Assembly: GCA_964034945.1 (NCBI GenBank)
Contig: OZ035961.1
Span: forward strand, 61,961,129 to 62,025,128
Direction: 5' to 3'
DNA length: 64,000 bases
Origin: Chrysopilus asiliformis
Lineage: Eukaryota; Arthropoda; Insecta; Diptera; Rhagionidae
The position numbers and the translations under genes were made by a program. Position 1 is the stretch's first letter. The number at the start of each line of letters is the position of its first letter. This document shows, in pieces, positions 22,482 to 33,495 of the stretch. The notes beneath the pieces were generated by a model. The model was not told the origin of the DNA, made no database searches, and saw only the letters and a list, made by a program, of their open reading frames with translations.

Positions 22482-24034
22482 CAGGGATGGGAAACGTTAT
22501 CGTAACGTAACGAAATAACGAAATAACGAAATGATTTTCTGGCTATTTCTTCATAATTACGTTATAACGTTATAGAAATTCAATTCCGTTACAATAACGA
22601 AAAACGTAACGAAAAACGAAAAAAAATATTGCGTTTTTTCGTTATTTATTAATTTTTCCTTGTTTTGTTCAGTATTATATTTTTGTGAAATTTTCCACAA
22701 AAGTTCATCAAGTATAACCCCACAGACCTGCTACCTGAATAAAATATAATTAAAAATATTGAAGTAGTATTTTTAATCGTATTTTGATTCTAATGTAGGG
22801 GCCACATCTATCAGTTTTCCATCAGTTTTTGGGAAATTGATGGGAAACTGATTGGTGGGAACGTTCGCGTCAGTGGTATCGCATTAAGGTAGAACCAGAA
22901 ACATACGTCCGTGCGTCCGCCATGCGTCCGTCACGTTGACAGTTCGATGCGGTCAAAGTAAAATCAACGGGCTGCTATGAGTACTAATAATGCGTTTGTC
23001 CGATGCGGCAACGCATAGAGTAGGTCGACTTTCTACTTTTACATGCGGCAACGCACGGAAATGTCATTTCGCAAAAAAGTTTGGTTACGATTTAAGCAAT
23101 TTAAGTATGGAACAAATTGAAAGTAATTGTTTCGACGATAAACTAATAGAAGAAGTGCAAAAAAAGTGAAGAAGAAGTGATTCGCCGTACCCAACTGTCA
23201 CCGTATAAAACTGTCTACCGGACGGACGCATGACGGACGCATCGACGTACGATTCAGGTTCTAGCTTTAGAATAGAACCAAATATTATTTTTTGAACTTA
23301 ATGCAATAATAACGCATACACACACTCTCTCTTTATCATCCACCGGTATTTTTTGAACTCTACAATCAAAATGAATGGAAAATTTTCACAAAAAACTGTC
23401 AGTCGCAACTGATAGATGTGAACGCTTAACTGGATGTAAAAAACTGATGGAAAACTGACGAGTACCGTAACAGTTGCGACTGATGGAAAACTGATAGATG
23501 TGGCCCTTACATAAATCGGATTTTGTTTTGGACCGATTCCCTCTATTTCTGGAGATACGATACAGGAAATCTTTCAAGCAACTTTGTTGGTATCGAAAAT
23601 ATTTTCTATTTAGTAACTCCAGAAGTAGAGTGAATTTCGCGAAAGCTATAAGTGCGACACAGAATCAGCGACGTCAAAATAGCCCAAAATTCTATATATT
23701 TGATATGGACCAAAATGTCGATTTTTTAAATTAGTAATCATTATTTAATGTTTTTTTGTTTTTATTTGTATTTCCTTTTTCCTAAGTTTTATTATTTTGT
23801 ATAGAATTTATTTTTATGGAAACTGAACTGAATTACTTTGTGACAAACTATTATTAAACTGCGTTTTTTTGTTTTCAGTTTCCATACAATGTGTAACGTA
23901 ATATAACGTTATAACGTAACGAAATGAAATTTTTTATCGTTACAAAACGAAATAACGTAACGAAATAAAAGTTCAATTTCGTTACGTAACGAAATGAATA
24001 ACGTTACGATTTTTTATTTCGTTTCCCGTCCCTG
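22482..24034. mobile_element. hAT-type MITE with 8-bp TSD (carries a nested MITE)
   Basis: Ends CAGGGATGGGAAACG and CGTTTCCCGTCCCTG are inverted repeats, flanked by an exact 8-bp duplication ATAGTGAG (22474-22481 and 24035-24042), as in hAT transposons. Both subterminal regions are dense in AACG/CGTTA motifs. The interior holds no transposase. A second, reverse-oriented copy of the family lies at 26521-27330 and lacks the nested MITE, giving the empty site. Confidence 0.88.
22794..23511. repeat. PIF/Harbinger-type MITE nested in the hAT element
   Basis: 718 bp with inverted ends TGTAGGGGCCACATCTATCA (left) and TGTAAGGGCCACATCTATCA (right), flanked by TAA at 22791-22793 and 23512-23514. The paralogous hAT copy near 27045-27055 shows the uninterrupted target (GATTCTAAATCGG). 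This confirms the borders and the 3-bp TAA duplication typical of PIF/Harbinger. A subterminal CATGCGTCCGTC-like motif recurs in inverted form inside. No coding sequence. Confidence 0.87.
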
Positions 24035-24201
24035 ATAGTGAGTGTTCTTATGTAGTAATTTGAGTTTTTGTAAGTAGATTTTTAATAGAGTCCAGTACAA
24101 TTATCACGACCCGTTTACTTGGAACTGAACTTTGCTAAGATGCAGATCATTTTGTAAAATTTAAAAAAACTGGCATTTAAGATAAAAGTACATTAACTCA
24201 C

Positions 24202-24649
24202 CAATCTGACATACGTCGTCAATTATGCAGGTTTCTTCATCCATTCGTCGTGAACGTTCATCTAAATTAAATCAATATTGTAGAAACGCAATTCATTAAC
24301 TCAAAAATTACATTACTTTGATTAAAATGATGCGCTGGACGAATTTTCTCCATAAATTTACTTATTTTGTTATCTGCGTGTTGATCTTTACGTTTCAGTG
24401 ACACCGGTCCGGGGCAATTTTCTTCGAGTACTTTTGAACAAGAGCGATGAATATTCAACTTACAGTCTGATATGAAATGATAAATATATGATAAAAAATA
24501 TTATGATTCAATAAAGTGCTAGAATAATTCATAATACCTGTACAATGATAGCCTTGTGGACTTACTCCCCAAATGATTGTCTGACAATGATTACAGTGAG
24601 TCACTTCGTAATATTGTCGTAATACTAAAGGGTGTCCTCTAACCATCAT
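24202..24649 (-). CDS. RhoGEF2: C1-domain protein, three exons (RhoGEF2-like), partial gene
   Basis: Three exons with consensus splice sites: 24538-24649, 24317-24466 and 24202-24261, all joining in phase (phase 1 at each join). Across the first two exons the residues follow the exact C1 zinc-finger spacing HX12CX2CX13CX2CX4HX2CX7C. It starts at GHPLVLRQYYEVTHCNHC, passes IIWGVSPQGYHC, and ends with NIHRSC...ENCPGP. The third exon encodes a charged stretch (ERSRRMDEETCIIDD). C1 domains bind diacylglycerol or membrane. The CNHCxxIIWGVxPQGY pattern resembles insect RhoGEF2, which activates Rho1; the assignment rests on memory of that family. Other exons were not found and must lie beyond the flanking transposons. 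No decay is visible, so this looks like a live host gene. Confidence 0.68.
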
Positions 24650-24751
24650 CTGAATTAAAAATAAAAATTAAAGAACAAAAAATATACAACTTATATATAA
24701 ATATAATATAAAATTAAAAAAATTTGATTAAAACTAAAGAAATACAAAAAT

Positions 24752-25372
24752 ATCAGTTGTGGTCAACACAAAACTTTCTTCTACAAAATCTACGACCCTG
24801 CGCAATTTACGCTAGAGCCCTGTCGCGTTGTCAACCTAAGACGACCTCCCAATAAATTCTTGGTTCATCCAAAAATATCAAAAACGTACAAAATTTGAGA
24901 TAACTTGAGAACTGTAAAAGACATCAATTTACGGTAAATGGCAAAAATGTAGAAAATGTTAACATCTTTAATTATTCTTTTAACTGATTTGTCGAGAAAC
25001 CGTTAGTTTGCAAATTATTCGCAAAAATATGATTTTTTACATATTAATGAAAATATCTCAATAACGGTAAAAGATAACGGATAACGGTAAGAAACAAAAT
25101 TGTGCAGAATGCCATTCTCATTAATTCACTTCATACATTCAGTCAGCAAAAACCCGTTCGTTTTCGAGATAATCGCAAAAAACTGTTTTTTTGGAAATAA
25201 CGGTTTATCTCGATAACAGGTGGAGATATCGAGTTATAGCTAAAGACAAAAGTGTGGGAAATTTTATTTTCTCCAAGTTTTGTCATACTTAAGGCCACTA
25301 AAAAAACGCGTAGTTTGGGGGTAAATCGAGAAAAACGAAATTGCGATTTTTGAAAAACCGCCATTTTGGATA
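24752..25372 (+). repeat. repeat family Y, copy 1
   Basis: About 620 bp nearly identical to 37670-38294, starting AATATCAGTTGTGGTCAACA and running through CTTTCTTCTACAAAATC to GCCATTTTGGATACT. This copy lacks the terminal part with the CTGTCAGT microsatellite seen in copy 2 and in the satellite flank at 51521-51660. From 25373 to 25640 the sequence differs from copy 2 and shows no coding. Confidence 0.75.
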
Positions 25373-26144
25373 CTCACCTGGTGTCTCAAAAGGTTTCAAA
25401 AATCGGTGACAGCGATTACTCAATAACCACTCAACCGATTTCTATGAAATTTTGTTATCGCGCGTTAGTTTTAGTTCTAGCTTTCTAGGTCGGGAAATTA
25501 AAAACTCTGGAAAAGCTCTGTAAAGATAATCTGAATTTAGTTGTTCCCCAAAAATCAGCAAAAGTAGGATTTTGATCTCGCAGAGCATGGTTCGGTCTTC
25601 CTGGTAGTTAAACATAGTATATTTGTTAAAGTTGATTTTATTAGTAACACCAAATTAAATAACAATTTAACTTATCATACATATTTCATTAACATTATTA
25701 AATTTTGTCTAGGGGTAATTCTTGAGAGGGGTTGTTTGTATCCTGTAGTAACTTTTTAGCTTCTTTATCGAATTCCAAATGTGGCGATTTCCATTGCTGT
25801 CTAATGCTCAAAACGAATTGATCTGATGTTACCAGTAATATGTTAAATAAGTCTTCATTTGCGCTATTCCCTGACATTCTGGTGTTATGTTCTCTGAAAT
25901 ACCTGTTGTCTTCATTCCTTTTTTTTGAGCTTCTTTTGGTAGATCTCCAAGTAGTAGTAAATTATTGTCTTTACCATGATATAATATTTTGTGGACTGAT
26001 TGTGACATATTTCTTCATGGGTTATACATTTGTGCAGTGTCCTTGAGAAATTTTCCAAATTTTTCAGCATTTATTGCTTTACTGAAACCAATAACTTCCA
26101 GTATTATTTTGAAATTGTAGATCAAACTTAAATCGACTCCTGTT

Positions 26145-27609
26145 CAGTGTTGGGGTTATCTAGATAATAATTATCTAGATAATCATCTAGATAAAAAAAA
26201 ATGTTATCTTTATCTTATCTAGATAACACCCCAAAAAAGTTATCTTTATCTTATCTAGATAAAGGAAAATCCCATTTATCTAGAGATAATCGTTACCACC
26301 GAAAATCAAAAAATTAAATCTGAAAAAATGCTGAAACGAAATTGTTTTCTGCATACTTTTGAAAACCTAAAAACTTTTTTTAGGAACAGTTTTATACTTG
26401 GCAACAATTTTTGTTTACGGACAAGGAAGCGAAGTGTCACTCTTTCCCTCGCCTCTCTTCTCTTGTCCATAAAAAAAAAGTTCTGCCAGTAACTGTTGCC
26501 AAGTGTAAACCGGGCTATGAACGAAATAAAAAATCATAACGTTATAAATTTCCTTACGTAGCAAAATTAAACTTATATTTCGTGACGTTATTTCGTTTTG
26601 TATCGATAAAAAACTTAATTTCGTTACGTTATAATGTTATTATTCCGTTACACATTGTATTGAAACTGAAAACAAAAAAACGCACTGTAATAATAGTTTA
26701 TCACAAAGTAATTCAGTTCAGTTTCCATAAAAATAAATTGTATAACAAATAATAAAATTCAGCAAAAAGAAAATACAAATAAAAACGGAAAAAAATGTGA
26801 TTATTAAGTTAAAAAATCAATAAAAAATACAAAAGACAAAAAATCACACAAAAGTTTTGTTCATTAAAAAAACTGTCTCCACAAAAGCGTGATTTTGATA
26901 TCAAAGATATAGAATTTTTTTTATAGAATTTCGCTCTACTTCTGGAGTTACTAAAAAGAAAATCTTTTCGCTACCAAAAAACTTGCTTAGAAGATTTCCA
27001 TTTTTGTATCTCCAGAAATAGAGTGAATCTGGCCAAAACAAAATCCGATTTAGAATCAAAATACGATTAAAAACACTACTCCAATATTTTTGATTATATT
27101 TTATGTCTGTGGGGTTATACTTGATGAACTTTTGTGGGAAATTTCACAAAAAATAATACTGAACAAAACATGGAAATACTAATAAACAACGAAAAAACGT
27201 AATATTTTTTTCGTTTTTCGTTATGGTAACGGAATTGAATTTCTATAACGTTCATTATAACGTAATTTTGAAGAAAAAGCCCGAAAATCATTTCGTTATT
27301 TCGTTACGTTACGATAACGTTTCTTATCCGTTTTCTTTTATTATTATTTCGTTTCTTATTATATTTAAATTGGAAATCAAGAAAAGCAAAAAAATTTGTG
27401 CTATTTTTTTTAGTATACGTAATTTTGAATTTTGTGCAATGTCAAAATAAATATTTATCTAAAAATTATCTAGATAATTTGGCTTTTTATCTTATCTTAT
27501 CTATTATCTTTCATATTTTCATTATCTATTATCTTATCTAGATAAACATTACAAGCATTTATCTTTATCTTTATCTAGATAAAAAAATAATTATCTGGCC
27601 CCAACACTG
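26145..27609. mobile_element. hAT-type element with exact 8-bp TSD
   Basis: Inverted ends CAGTGTTGGGG are flanked by CTCCTGTT at 26137-26144 and 27610-27617, an exact 8-bp duplication. Subterminal regions are full of TTATCTAGATAA-type palindromes. The interior carries a reverse copy of the hAT MITE family (26521-27330) and a short inverted-repeat unit (about 26391-26510, ends TTTATACTTGGCAACA). It interrupts the Transib/RAG1-like pseudogene, so it is younger. Confidence 0.88.
26521..27330. repeat. second copy of the 22482-24034 hAT MITE family, reverse orientation
   Basis: Matches the hAT MITE in reverse orientation (for example CGTTACGATAACGTTTC and GGTTATACTTGATGAACTTT) but with degenerate ends and without the Harbinger-type MITE. 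It provides the empty insertion site for 22794-23511. Confidence 0.75.
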
Positions 27610-28544
27610 CTCCTGTTATGTTAGAAGTTATCTCGGGGTGTAAGAAAAATCTTCTTGCAGTATTTCCATCATCTGTATTGCCAGCATCTTGTTATGGTTG
27701 ATTTATTATTAATCCCAATTTGGGAAATTCTTGCTGAACGCGTTTCTTTTGTGAATCGCTTTTTTGAGAATTCTCGATATTGTTTCTTACTAATCCTGAG
27801 GCTCCAAACTCCAGATCATAGCTGAGTCTGAGAATGTGCTCCATAAAACGGATTCTTGCATGATACCCGAAATTCATATGCTGAGATGTTAATTGATGAT
27901 GTGGATGGTTCTTGGCTTAATTTACTTGATGTTGTCTAACATATTATACAGCTGGATGCAGCCTTGGAGAATAATAATTCGTATTTTATTTCTACTTCTT
28001 ATCCTCCTATCTTAATTTGTAGTGGCTGTAGTAATACAATTTGGGATTTAATAGCAGCAACTACCTCGTTAATTGTTTCTTTCGTCTCCTTTTTAAATGC
28101 AATTTTTTTGGCCCGTAGTGTTTTGTTTAAGATTGTGTGACGTTACTTGAAATGTCAATGATTTGCGATGTGCTCGTTGAGAGTTCTAAGTCTTCCAAAA
28201 TTTCCTTCAATAACAAAAGTACAAAGAGCTTGTTTATTCTATTTTTGGCCAGACGAACCGTCACAACTCCATTTGCAGAATAGGGCAAGTTTGCAGTTTT
28301 CGTACTTTCGTAACTCATTCTAATTCAAAGATTCAATGAATCTTTCCGCTGTGTGGTCAAGAAGAGATTGGAGTTGGACTTGTGCTGTTGGTGTTATGGT
28401 AATAGCGTTCTTCGGTGGATAAAAATATTTTTGGCCTCGCAGAGCGAATGAATCGAACCATCGTAGAAAAGACGCGCTGTATGCTAATCGACTCCGGGGG
28501 AAAAGGATATTTGCGTTATCCCTACGGGACCTTCCGTTGCTAAT

Positions 28545-28986
28545 TCTGAAAATCTAACACTGGATCCGTGATCAGCGACCCCGAAAATCCGCGACTGAAA
28601 CTTTTCAGCCTCGTATTGAGCTGGAGTGGTATTCCGTAACTTGATTCAAGCGTTTGTTTCGTGTTAGAGGAAAAAGTGGTATTTGCTATCTCGGTTTCTC
28701 TGTGTAATTTATTTCGGTCAAAACAGAGATAGCGAATACTTCTTCTTCTTCTAACTCGAAACAAACACTTGAAACAAGTTACGGAATATCACTCCAGAAT
28801 TCATGGCGAAAATCACGATTTAAAAACACTCAAACCCCCTTAGCAGTAAAAATTCGGAAAACCCCGCCTTAGTGATAGTTGGGACATTCTGTGAAAGTTT
28901 CTAGCTTCAGGGGTTTAAGCTGGGCGTTGATGAGTCAGTCAGTCAGTCAGTCAGTTAATCAGGTTAAACGATTTTATATATATAGA
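28545..28986 (-). mobile_element. Helitron family H copy with an inserted palindrome
   Basis: On the minus strand it begins TCTATATATATAAAATCGTT at 28986 and contains the (GACT)n tract, CTTAAACCCCTGAAGC and GTTTTTAAATCGTGATTTTC. Beyond the palindrome at 28622-28797 it continues with GAGGCTGAAAAGTTTC. It aligns with 46737-47125. The 3' boundary is not identified. Confidence 0.65.
28622..28797. repeat. 176-bp palindromic MITE
   Basis: Arms GGAGTGGTATTCCGTAACTT and, inverted, GGAGTGATATTCCGTAACTT, each about 65 bp and imperfect, around a central GTGTAATTTATTTCGGTC. The related Helitron copy at 46737-47125 lacks it at the equivalent position, so it is an insertion. Confidence 0.7.
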
Positions 28987-29284
28987 TAGATAAGTTATTC
29001 TTGTTCCGGGTCATAAAGAATCTCATTTTTTCAGCAAAATAAATATCAAATCAATAGCTGTGTAACATATCTCGATGTCATAAAACTTTCAGCTATAAAA
29101 CAGATGCATGCCATAAAACTATAGACGAAAGTTTTATGATATGCATGTTTGTGTATTTATTTGTATGTTATAAAACTTTCAACGCAGATCATAAAATTAT
29201 AAAAATACAAAGATTGACATCTAAGAGCAAGATTTAAACCAGCCAGCATTTTGTATTAAACAAAATATATCAATATTCTATAGA
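28987..29284. other. interval with small inverted motifs only
   Basis: AT-rich. CATAAAACTTTC and GAAAGTTTTATG recur in both orientations, but nothing codes and no family is recognised. Confidence 0.35.
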
Positions 29285-29508
29285 TATTTCCATGGGAAAT
29301 GTTCCACCGAAATTTCCCAACTTATTCCTCCACGATATGTGTTCCCTAGACCCTCTCGTGCAGCTGCACGCCCGCACGACTTCTTCCTTGAGCCTCCCCG
29401 TTTTCGTACAGTAAAGTTTAGGGGTTCCTTCATTCCGCGAACAACAAGACTTTGGAACGATTTACCATCCGATGTATTCCCTCGGGATATAACCCGAAAA
29501 AGTTGAAG
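29285..29508 (+). pseudogene. LINE ORF2 C-terminal fragment
   Basis: An open stretch on the plus strand with SFIPRTTRLWNDLPSDVFP near its end, the conserved C-terminal motif of CR1/jockey-type LINE proteins. It is preceded by CSTEISQLIPPRYVFPRPSR. It ends at a stop near 29507. The Gypsy LTR at 29522 truncates whatever followed. Confidence 0.75.
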
Positions 29509-29521
29509 GAGAATATAAACT

Positions 29522-30006
29522 TGTGGGTAAAGAAAGCTTTTGTTTTTATAATTCTACTTGTTTGAGAAATGACATTTTTTGGTTTATATTCGTTTTTCAC
29601 TTAACTACTTAATATTTATGGAGAATTTAAATAATAGATTCTTCTTAAATTCTTCTACTGATATTTAATCACTTCATATATATTCTCATAGATGTAATAA
29701 ACATAAATTATTTTTATGTCACAATATTTATAATTATTTACAATTATTATTTTAATTAATTGTTAAACAAACATTTATGAACCACGAATTAATATTTTAA
29801 TTTAATTAATAATGAACATTTCAATTCGAAGGTATCTTAATCACTAAAAATTAAATCGTTGCAAAAACATAATTTTTAATTCAAAACCTACTTAATATCA
29901 AAATCAAAATGTAAATTAAGTAGTTAAGTGAAAAACGAATATAAACCAAAAAATGTCATTTCTCAAACAAGTAGAATTATAAAAACAAAAGCTTTCTTTA
30001 CCCACA
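29522..30006 (-). repeat. Gypsy 3' LTR with 92-bp terminal inverted repeats
   Basis: On the minus strand the unit starts TGTGGGTAAAG right after a polypurine tract (AGGAGGGGGG at about 30009-30019) and ends CTTTACCCACA at 29522. The first and last 92 bp (29915-30006 and 29522-29613) are perfect inverted copies of each other. Retroviral-type LTRs normally share only TG...CA. Either the LTR is unusual or an inverted duplication created it. There is no 5' LTR in the window to compare. Confidence 0.65.
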
Positions 30007-32842
30007 TTACCCCCCTCCTAGTGGAGCAAAAGTGAAACGAAAAGATTGATTAACATTTTTGACTAGAAGGAAAACGATTTGGAATTTTAATTTCTCGTCC
30101 ACTACGTGTTCTTTGCTTTGATGCTCCAGAATCACAACTCGAGTCCATATTAAAACGCACTTTTTTAAATAATTTAACAGGGGTAATATTGTCACTGGAA
30201 GATGAGTTAAAATCGGGCAATACGTTATTAGAAACATCAGGTGTCTTACTATGTTGTTCTAAATCGGATGCGTCAATAAAATAAGGTTTTAATCGATTAA
30301 TACTAACTTTAACACTTCTACCTTTAACTAAAAGTGTGAAATTTTGATCATTTCTTTCTAAAACAAGAAACGGTCCATCATAAGGTGTCTGAAGGGAAAG
30401 ATTAACACAATCTTTTCTAATTAAAACATGAGAACAAGTTGAAAGATCTTTAAACACAAAAATATTTTCTTTAGAATGACGTGCCGGAGGTGATGGTCGA
30501 ATAAATTCGAAATGACTTCTAAGAATTTTAACAAAATCAGATTGTAATGAAAGTGATTTATTTTGCATCAAAAATTCGCCTGGTAAACAAATATTCTGTC
30601 CATAAACAAGTTCTGCAGCAGATGAACCAAATTCTTCTCGAAACGATGATCTTAATCCCAACAAAACGGTAGGAAGAGCACGAGACCATGATAAATTTGA
30701 ATGACACTTGAGTGCTGCTTTAAGGGTCCTATGAAATCTCTCCATCATTCCATTTGCTTTAGGGTTATAAGCTGTAGTTCTCTGACGTTTGAAACCTACA
30801 ATTTTTCCTAGTTCTCGAAACAATTCAGACTCAAATTGAGCACCTTGATCCGTAACAATAACCGAAGGAACTCCAAAACGTGCAATCCAGGACTGATACA
30901 ATGCAAAAGCAACCGTTTCAGCTTTTATATCAATAACGGGAATAACTTCCGGCCACCTTGTGTATCGATCAATAATAGTGACACAATATCTAAAATTATC
31001 AGAAGAAGGAAGTGGACCTATTATATCAATATGAATTGAATCAAAACGATTTGAAACTAATGCGAAATTACCAATAGAAGCTTTAGTATGTCGCGTTATT
31101 TTATTTTTTTGACATTCTGCACAACATCTAGCCCATTCTCTAACGTCCTTGCTGATAGACGGCCAAATACAATGTCGTTTAATCAGTTTAACTGAAGAAT
31201 TAGAACTGGGATGAGCCATTGAATGAAAATGATGAAAAACTGCTTTCCGAAATGCTTGCGGAATATATGGTCTATTAAATTCAGTTGAAACATCACAAAA
31301 TATAGTTTTATCTGAACCAAGAATTGGAATTTGTTCGAATTTTAAAGAATTATCCCTTTCCTTTACTGCAACAAATTCAGAATCATCAAGCTGAGCTGCA
31401 GAGATTGCTATATAATCAATAGGACCATCTAGATGAATTTCTTCAACTCGCGACAAAGAATCAGCTACCACATTACAAGCACCAGATATGTGTTGAATAT
31501 CGGTAGTGAATTGTCCAAAATAATCTAAATGTCTAACTTGACGAGGTGAAGCTTTATCTAACTTTTGTTTGAAAGCGAAAATTAACGGTTTATGATCTGT
31601 AAAAAGAGTAAAATTACGACCTTCAAGTAAATGCTTGAAAGACTTTACAGAAGAGTAAGCTGCTAGCAATTCGCGGTCATATGCACTATATTTCTTTTGA
31701 GCATCCGTTAACTTTCGAGAGAAAAACCCTAATGGTTGCCAAACATTATTGACATTTTGTTGAACAACTCCACCTATAGCAACATCTGAAGCATCAACTG
31801 TTACCGAAAGAGGAGCATCGTGCTTAAAATGAACTAATAATGTAGCTTCACATAATATTTTTTTAGCATTTTCGAACACGGTAATCAATGCATCAGTCCA
31901 ATTGATCGGTCTTTTGTCATTTTTCTTACATCCTTTAAGTAAACTATTAAGATCAATAAGATGAGTAACCGCATTTGGAATAAAACGATGATAGAAATTT
32001 ACCATACCTAAAAAACGCCTCAATTCACTGATAGTTTCTGGACGTTTAAAATTTGAAATGACAGAAATCTTATCATCTAATGGCTTAATACCTGATGAAT
32101 TAACCAAATGACCAAGAAATTTAACCTCTTCTGCCATGAATTTACATTTACCAACATTGATAACTAACCCAAAATGTTTTAAACGATCAAAAACAATCCT
32201 TAAATGACTAATATGCGTCTCCTTATCTTTTGAAGCAATAAGAATGTCATCAATATAAACGAAACAAAAATCTAATCCACGAAGAACTGTATGAATAAAC
32301 CTCTGAAAAGATTGTCCGGCATTTCGCAATCCAAAAGTCATCTTAAGAAATTCAAATAATCCAAAAGGCGTAATGATTGCAGTCTTTGGAATATCAGACG
32401 ATTCCACCGGAATTTGATGATACGCTTTAACTAAATCAATGGTCGAAAAAATAGTGGATCCATCTAGATTACTACTAAAATCCTGAATATGGGGTATAGG
32501 GTAGTTGTCAGGCTTTGTCACATGATTTAAATTCCTATAATCTCCGCAAGGACGCCACTCACCGTTTTTCTTAGGAACCAAATGAAGTGGACTTGACCAT
32601 GGACTATCCGACGGACGACAAATTCCTTGACGAATTAAGAAATCAAATTCTTTTTTAGCAATGGCGAGTTTTTCTGGCGATAAACGCCGTGGTCTACAAG
32701 ATAACGGAGGTCCTGAAGTTTGAATATGGTGCGTTACATTATGAGGAAAATCTGACTGTAAACTGACATCTCCTTTCGTTCTTTCGACCATCCTGAGCTG
32801 TGCCTCGGCATTGAAGTGTCTTCCCCTAAGCTCTGACTGAAA
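30007..32842 (-). pseudogene. Gypsy pol (RT, RNase H, integrase), 5'-truncated
   Basis: An open frame from about 32842 to 30050, with the first ATG at 32791 (913 codons). RT shows [20 protein letters not shown] and the catalytic [10 protein letters not shown] at residues 177-186. RNase H shows [12 protein letters not shown] and [11 protein letters not shown]. Integrase shows the HHCC finger (HFHSMAH...CAECQ), [17 protein letters not shown] and [11 protein letters not shown]. The C-terminal tail is basic and Ser-rich. Gag and protease are missing; sequence upstream is replaced by a DINE at 32876. The RT-IN portion itself has no stop. It is closely related to the intact element at 59073-63963. 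Confidence 0.9.
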
Positions 32843-32875
32843 CTATAAAGAAAAAAATACTTTGCTTTCCTGTTT

Positions 32876-33420
32876 ATACCCGACCCGTATGGTGAAACCA
32901 AAGGGTATATTAACTTTGCCTTACTGTTTGTAACTCCAAGATCGCGTCATCACACACAAAAATGAATTACACCAGTGTGTTTAGAATGATAAAAATAATT
33001 AATTCTTATTAATGTCCGTCCATCCGTCTGTCTGTCTGTGACGCGAAATGCGTGCGCACGGATTAAGTTACAGACCGTTTGCAGATCCGTTTTTCGTAAA
33101 ATGCAAGGCTAAGTTCGTTAATGGGCAAAAATATACCATTAATAAAATATACAAAAATATACCATACGAACGAAAATGATTTTTGCGAATATCTCAAAAA
33201 CGGTTACTTTTATCACAAAAGTCCAAGAACAAAAGTTATTTAGGATATGATTCCACATAAAACTCCCATACATTAAAATCCTAAATCAACCATAACAAGG
33301 AATAAATTTAAAAAAATCTTATTAGAAAGTTTGACTTTCAAAGTGGAATTTTGATACGAATACGGGTTTCCAATAATTGCCAGATTGGCAAATATAGCTT
33401 TTGTTATGTTTTTTACATAA
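32876..33420 (-). repeat. DINE-1-like Helentron repeat, full copy
   Basis: TATACCCGACCCGTATGGTG (with a small ACCCG duplication) at the left, GTCC/GTCT tract at about 33014-33048, and the GCCAGATTGGC palindrome plus GTTATG at the right. It abuts the truncated Gypsy pol. Confidence 0.75.
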
Positions 33421-33495
33421 AATCCTACATGGAATTAAAGGTTATTGCTGTGGCTATTTTGACTTGACGTCTGTTGGAAACTTCTAGTCTTTTAA

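Larger units (their letters stand above)
25690..28430 (-). pseudogene. Transib/RAG1-like transposase relic, split by a hAT element
   Basis: Minus-strand pieces in changing frames, read from high to low coordinate: ITPTAQVQLQSLLDHTAERF, then a first-Asp motif KWSCDGSSGQ near 28255, a KETINEVVAAIKSQI helix, FGYHARIRFMEHILRLSYDL near 27850, and DDGNTARRFFLHPEITSNI near 27640. Beyond the hAT insertion (26145-27609) follow TGVDLSLIYNFKIILEVIG, SVHKILYHG and DLPKEAQKKG (position of the catalytic Glu). NRYFREHNTRMS and NEDLFNILLVTSD complete the series. Order and spacing resemble the RAG1 core/Transib transposases. Many stops and shifts are present. The family call comes from remembered patterns. 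Confidence 0.6.
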
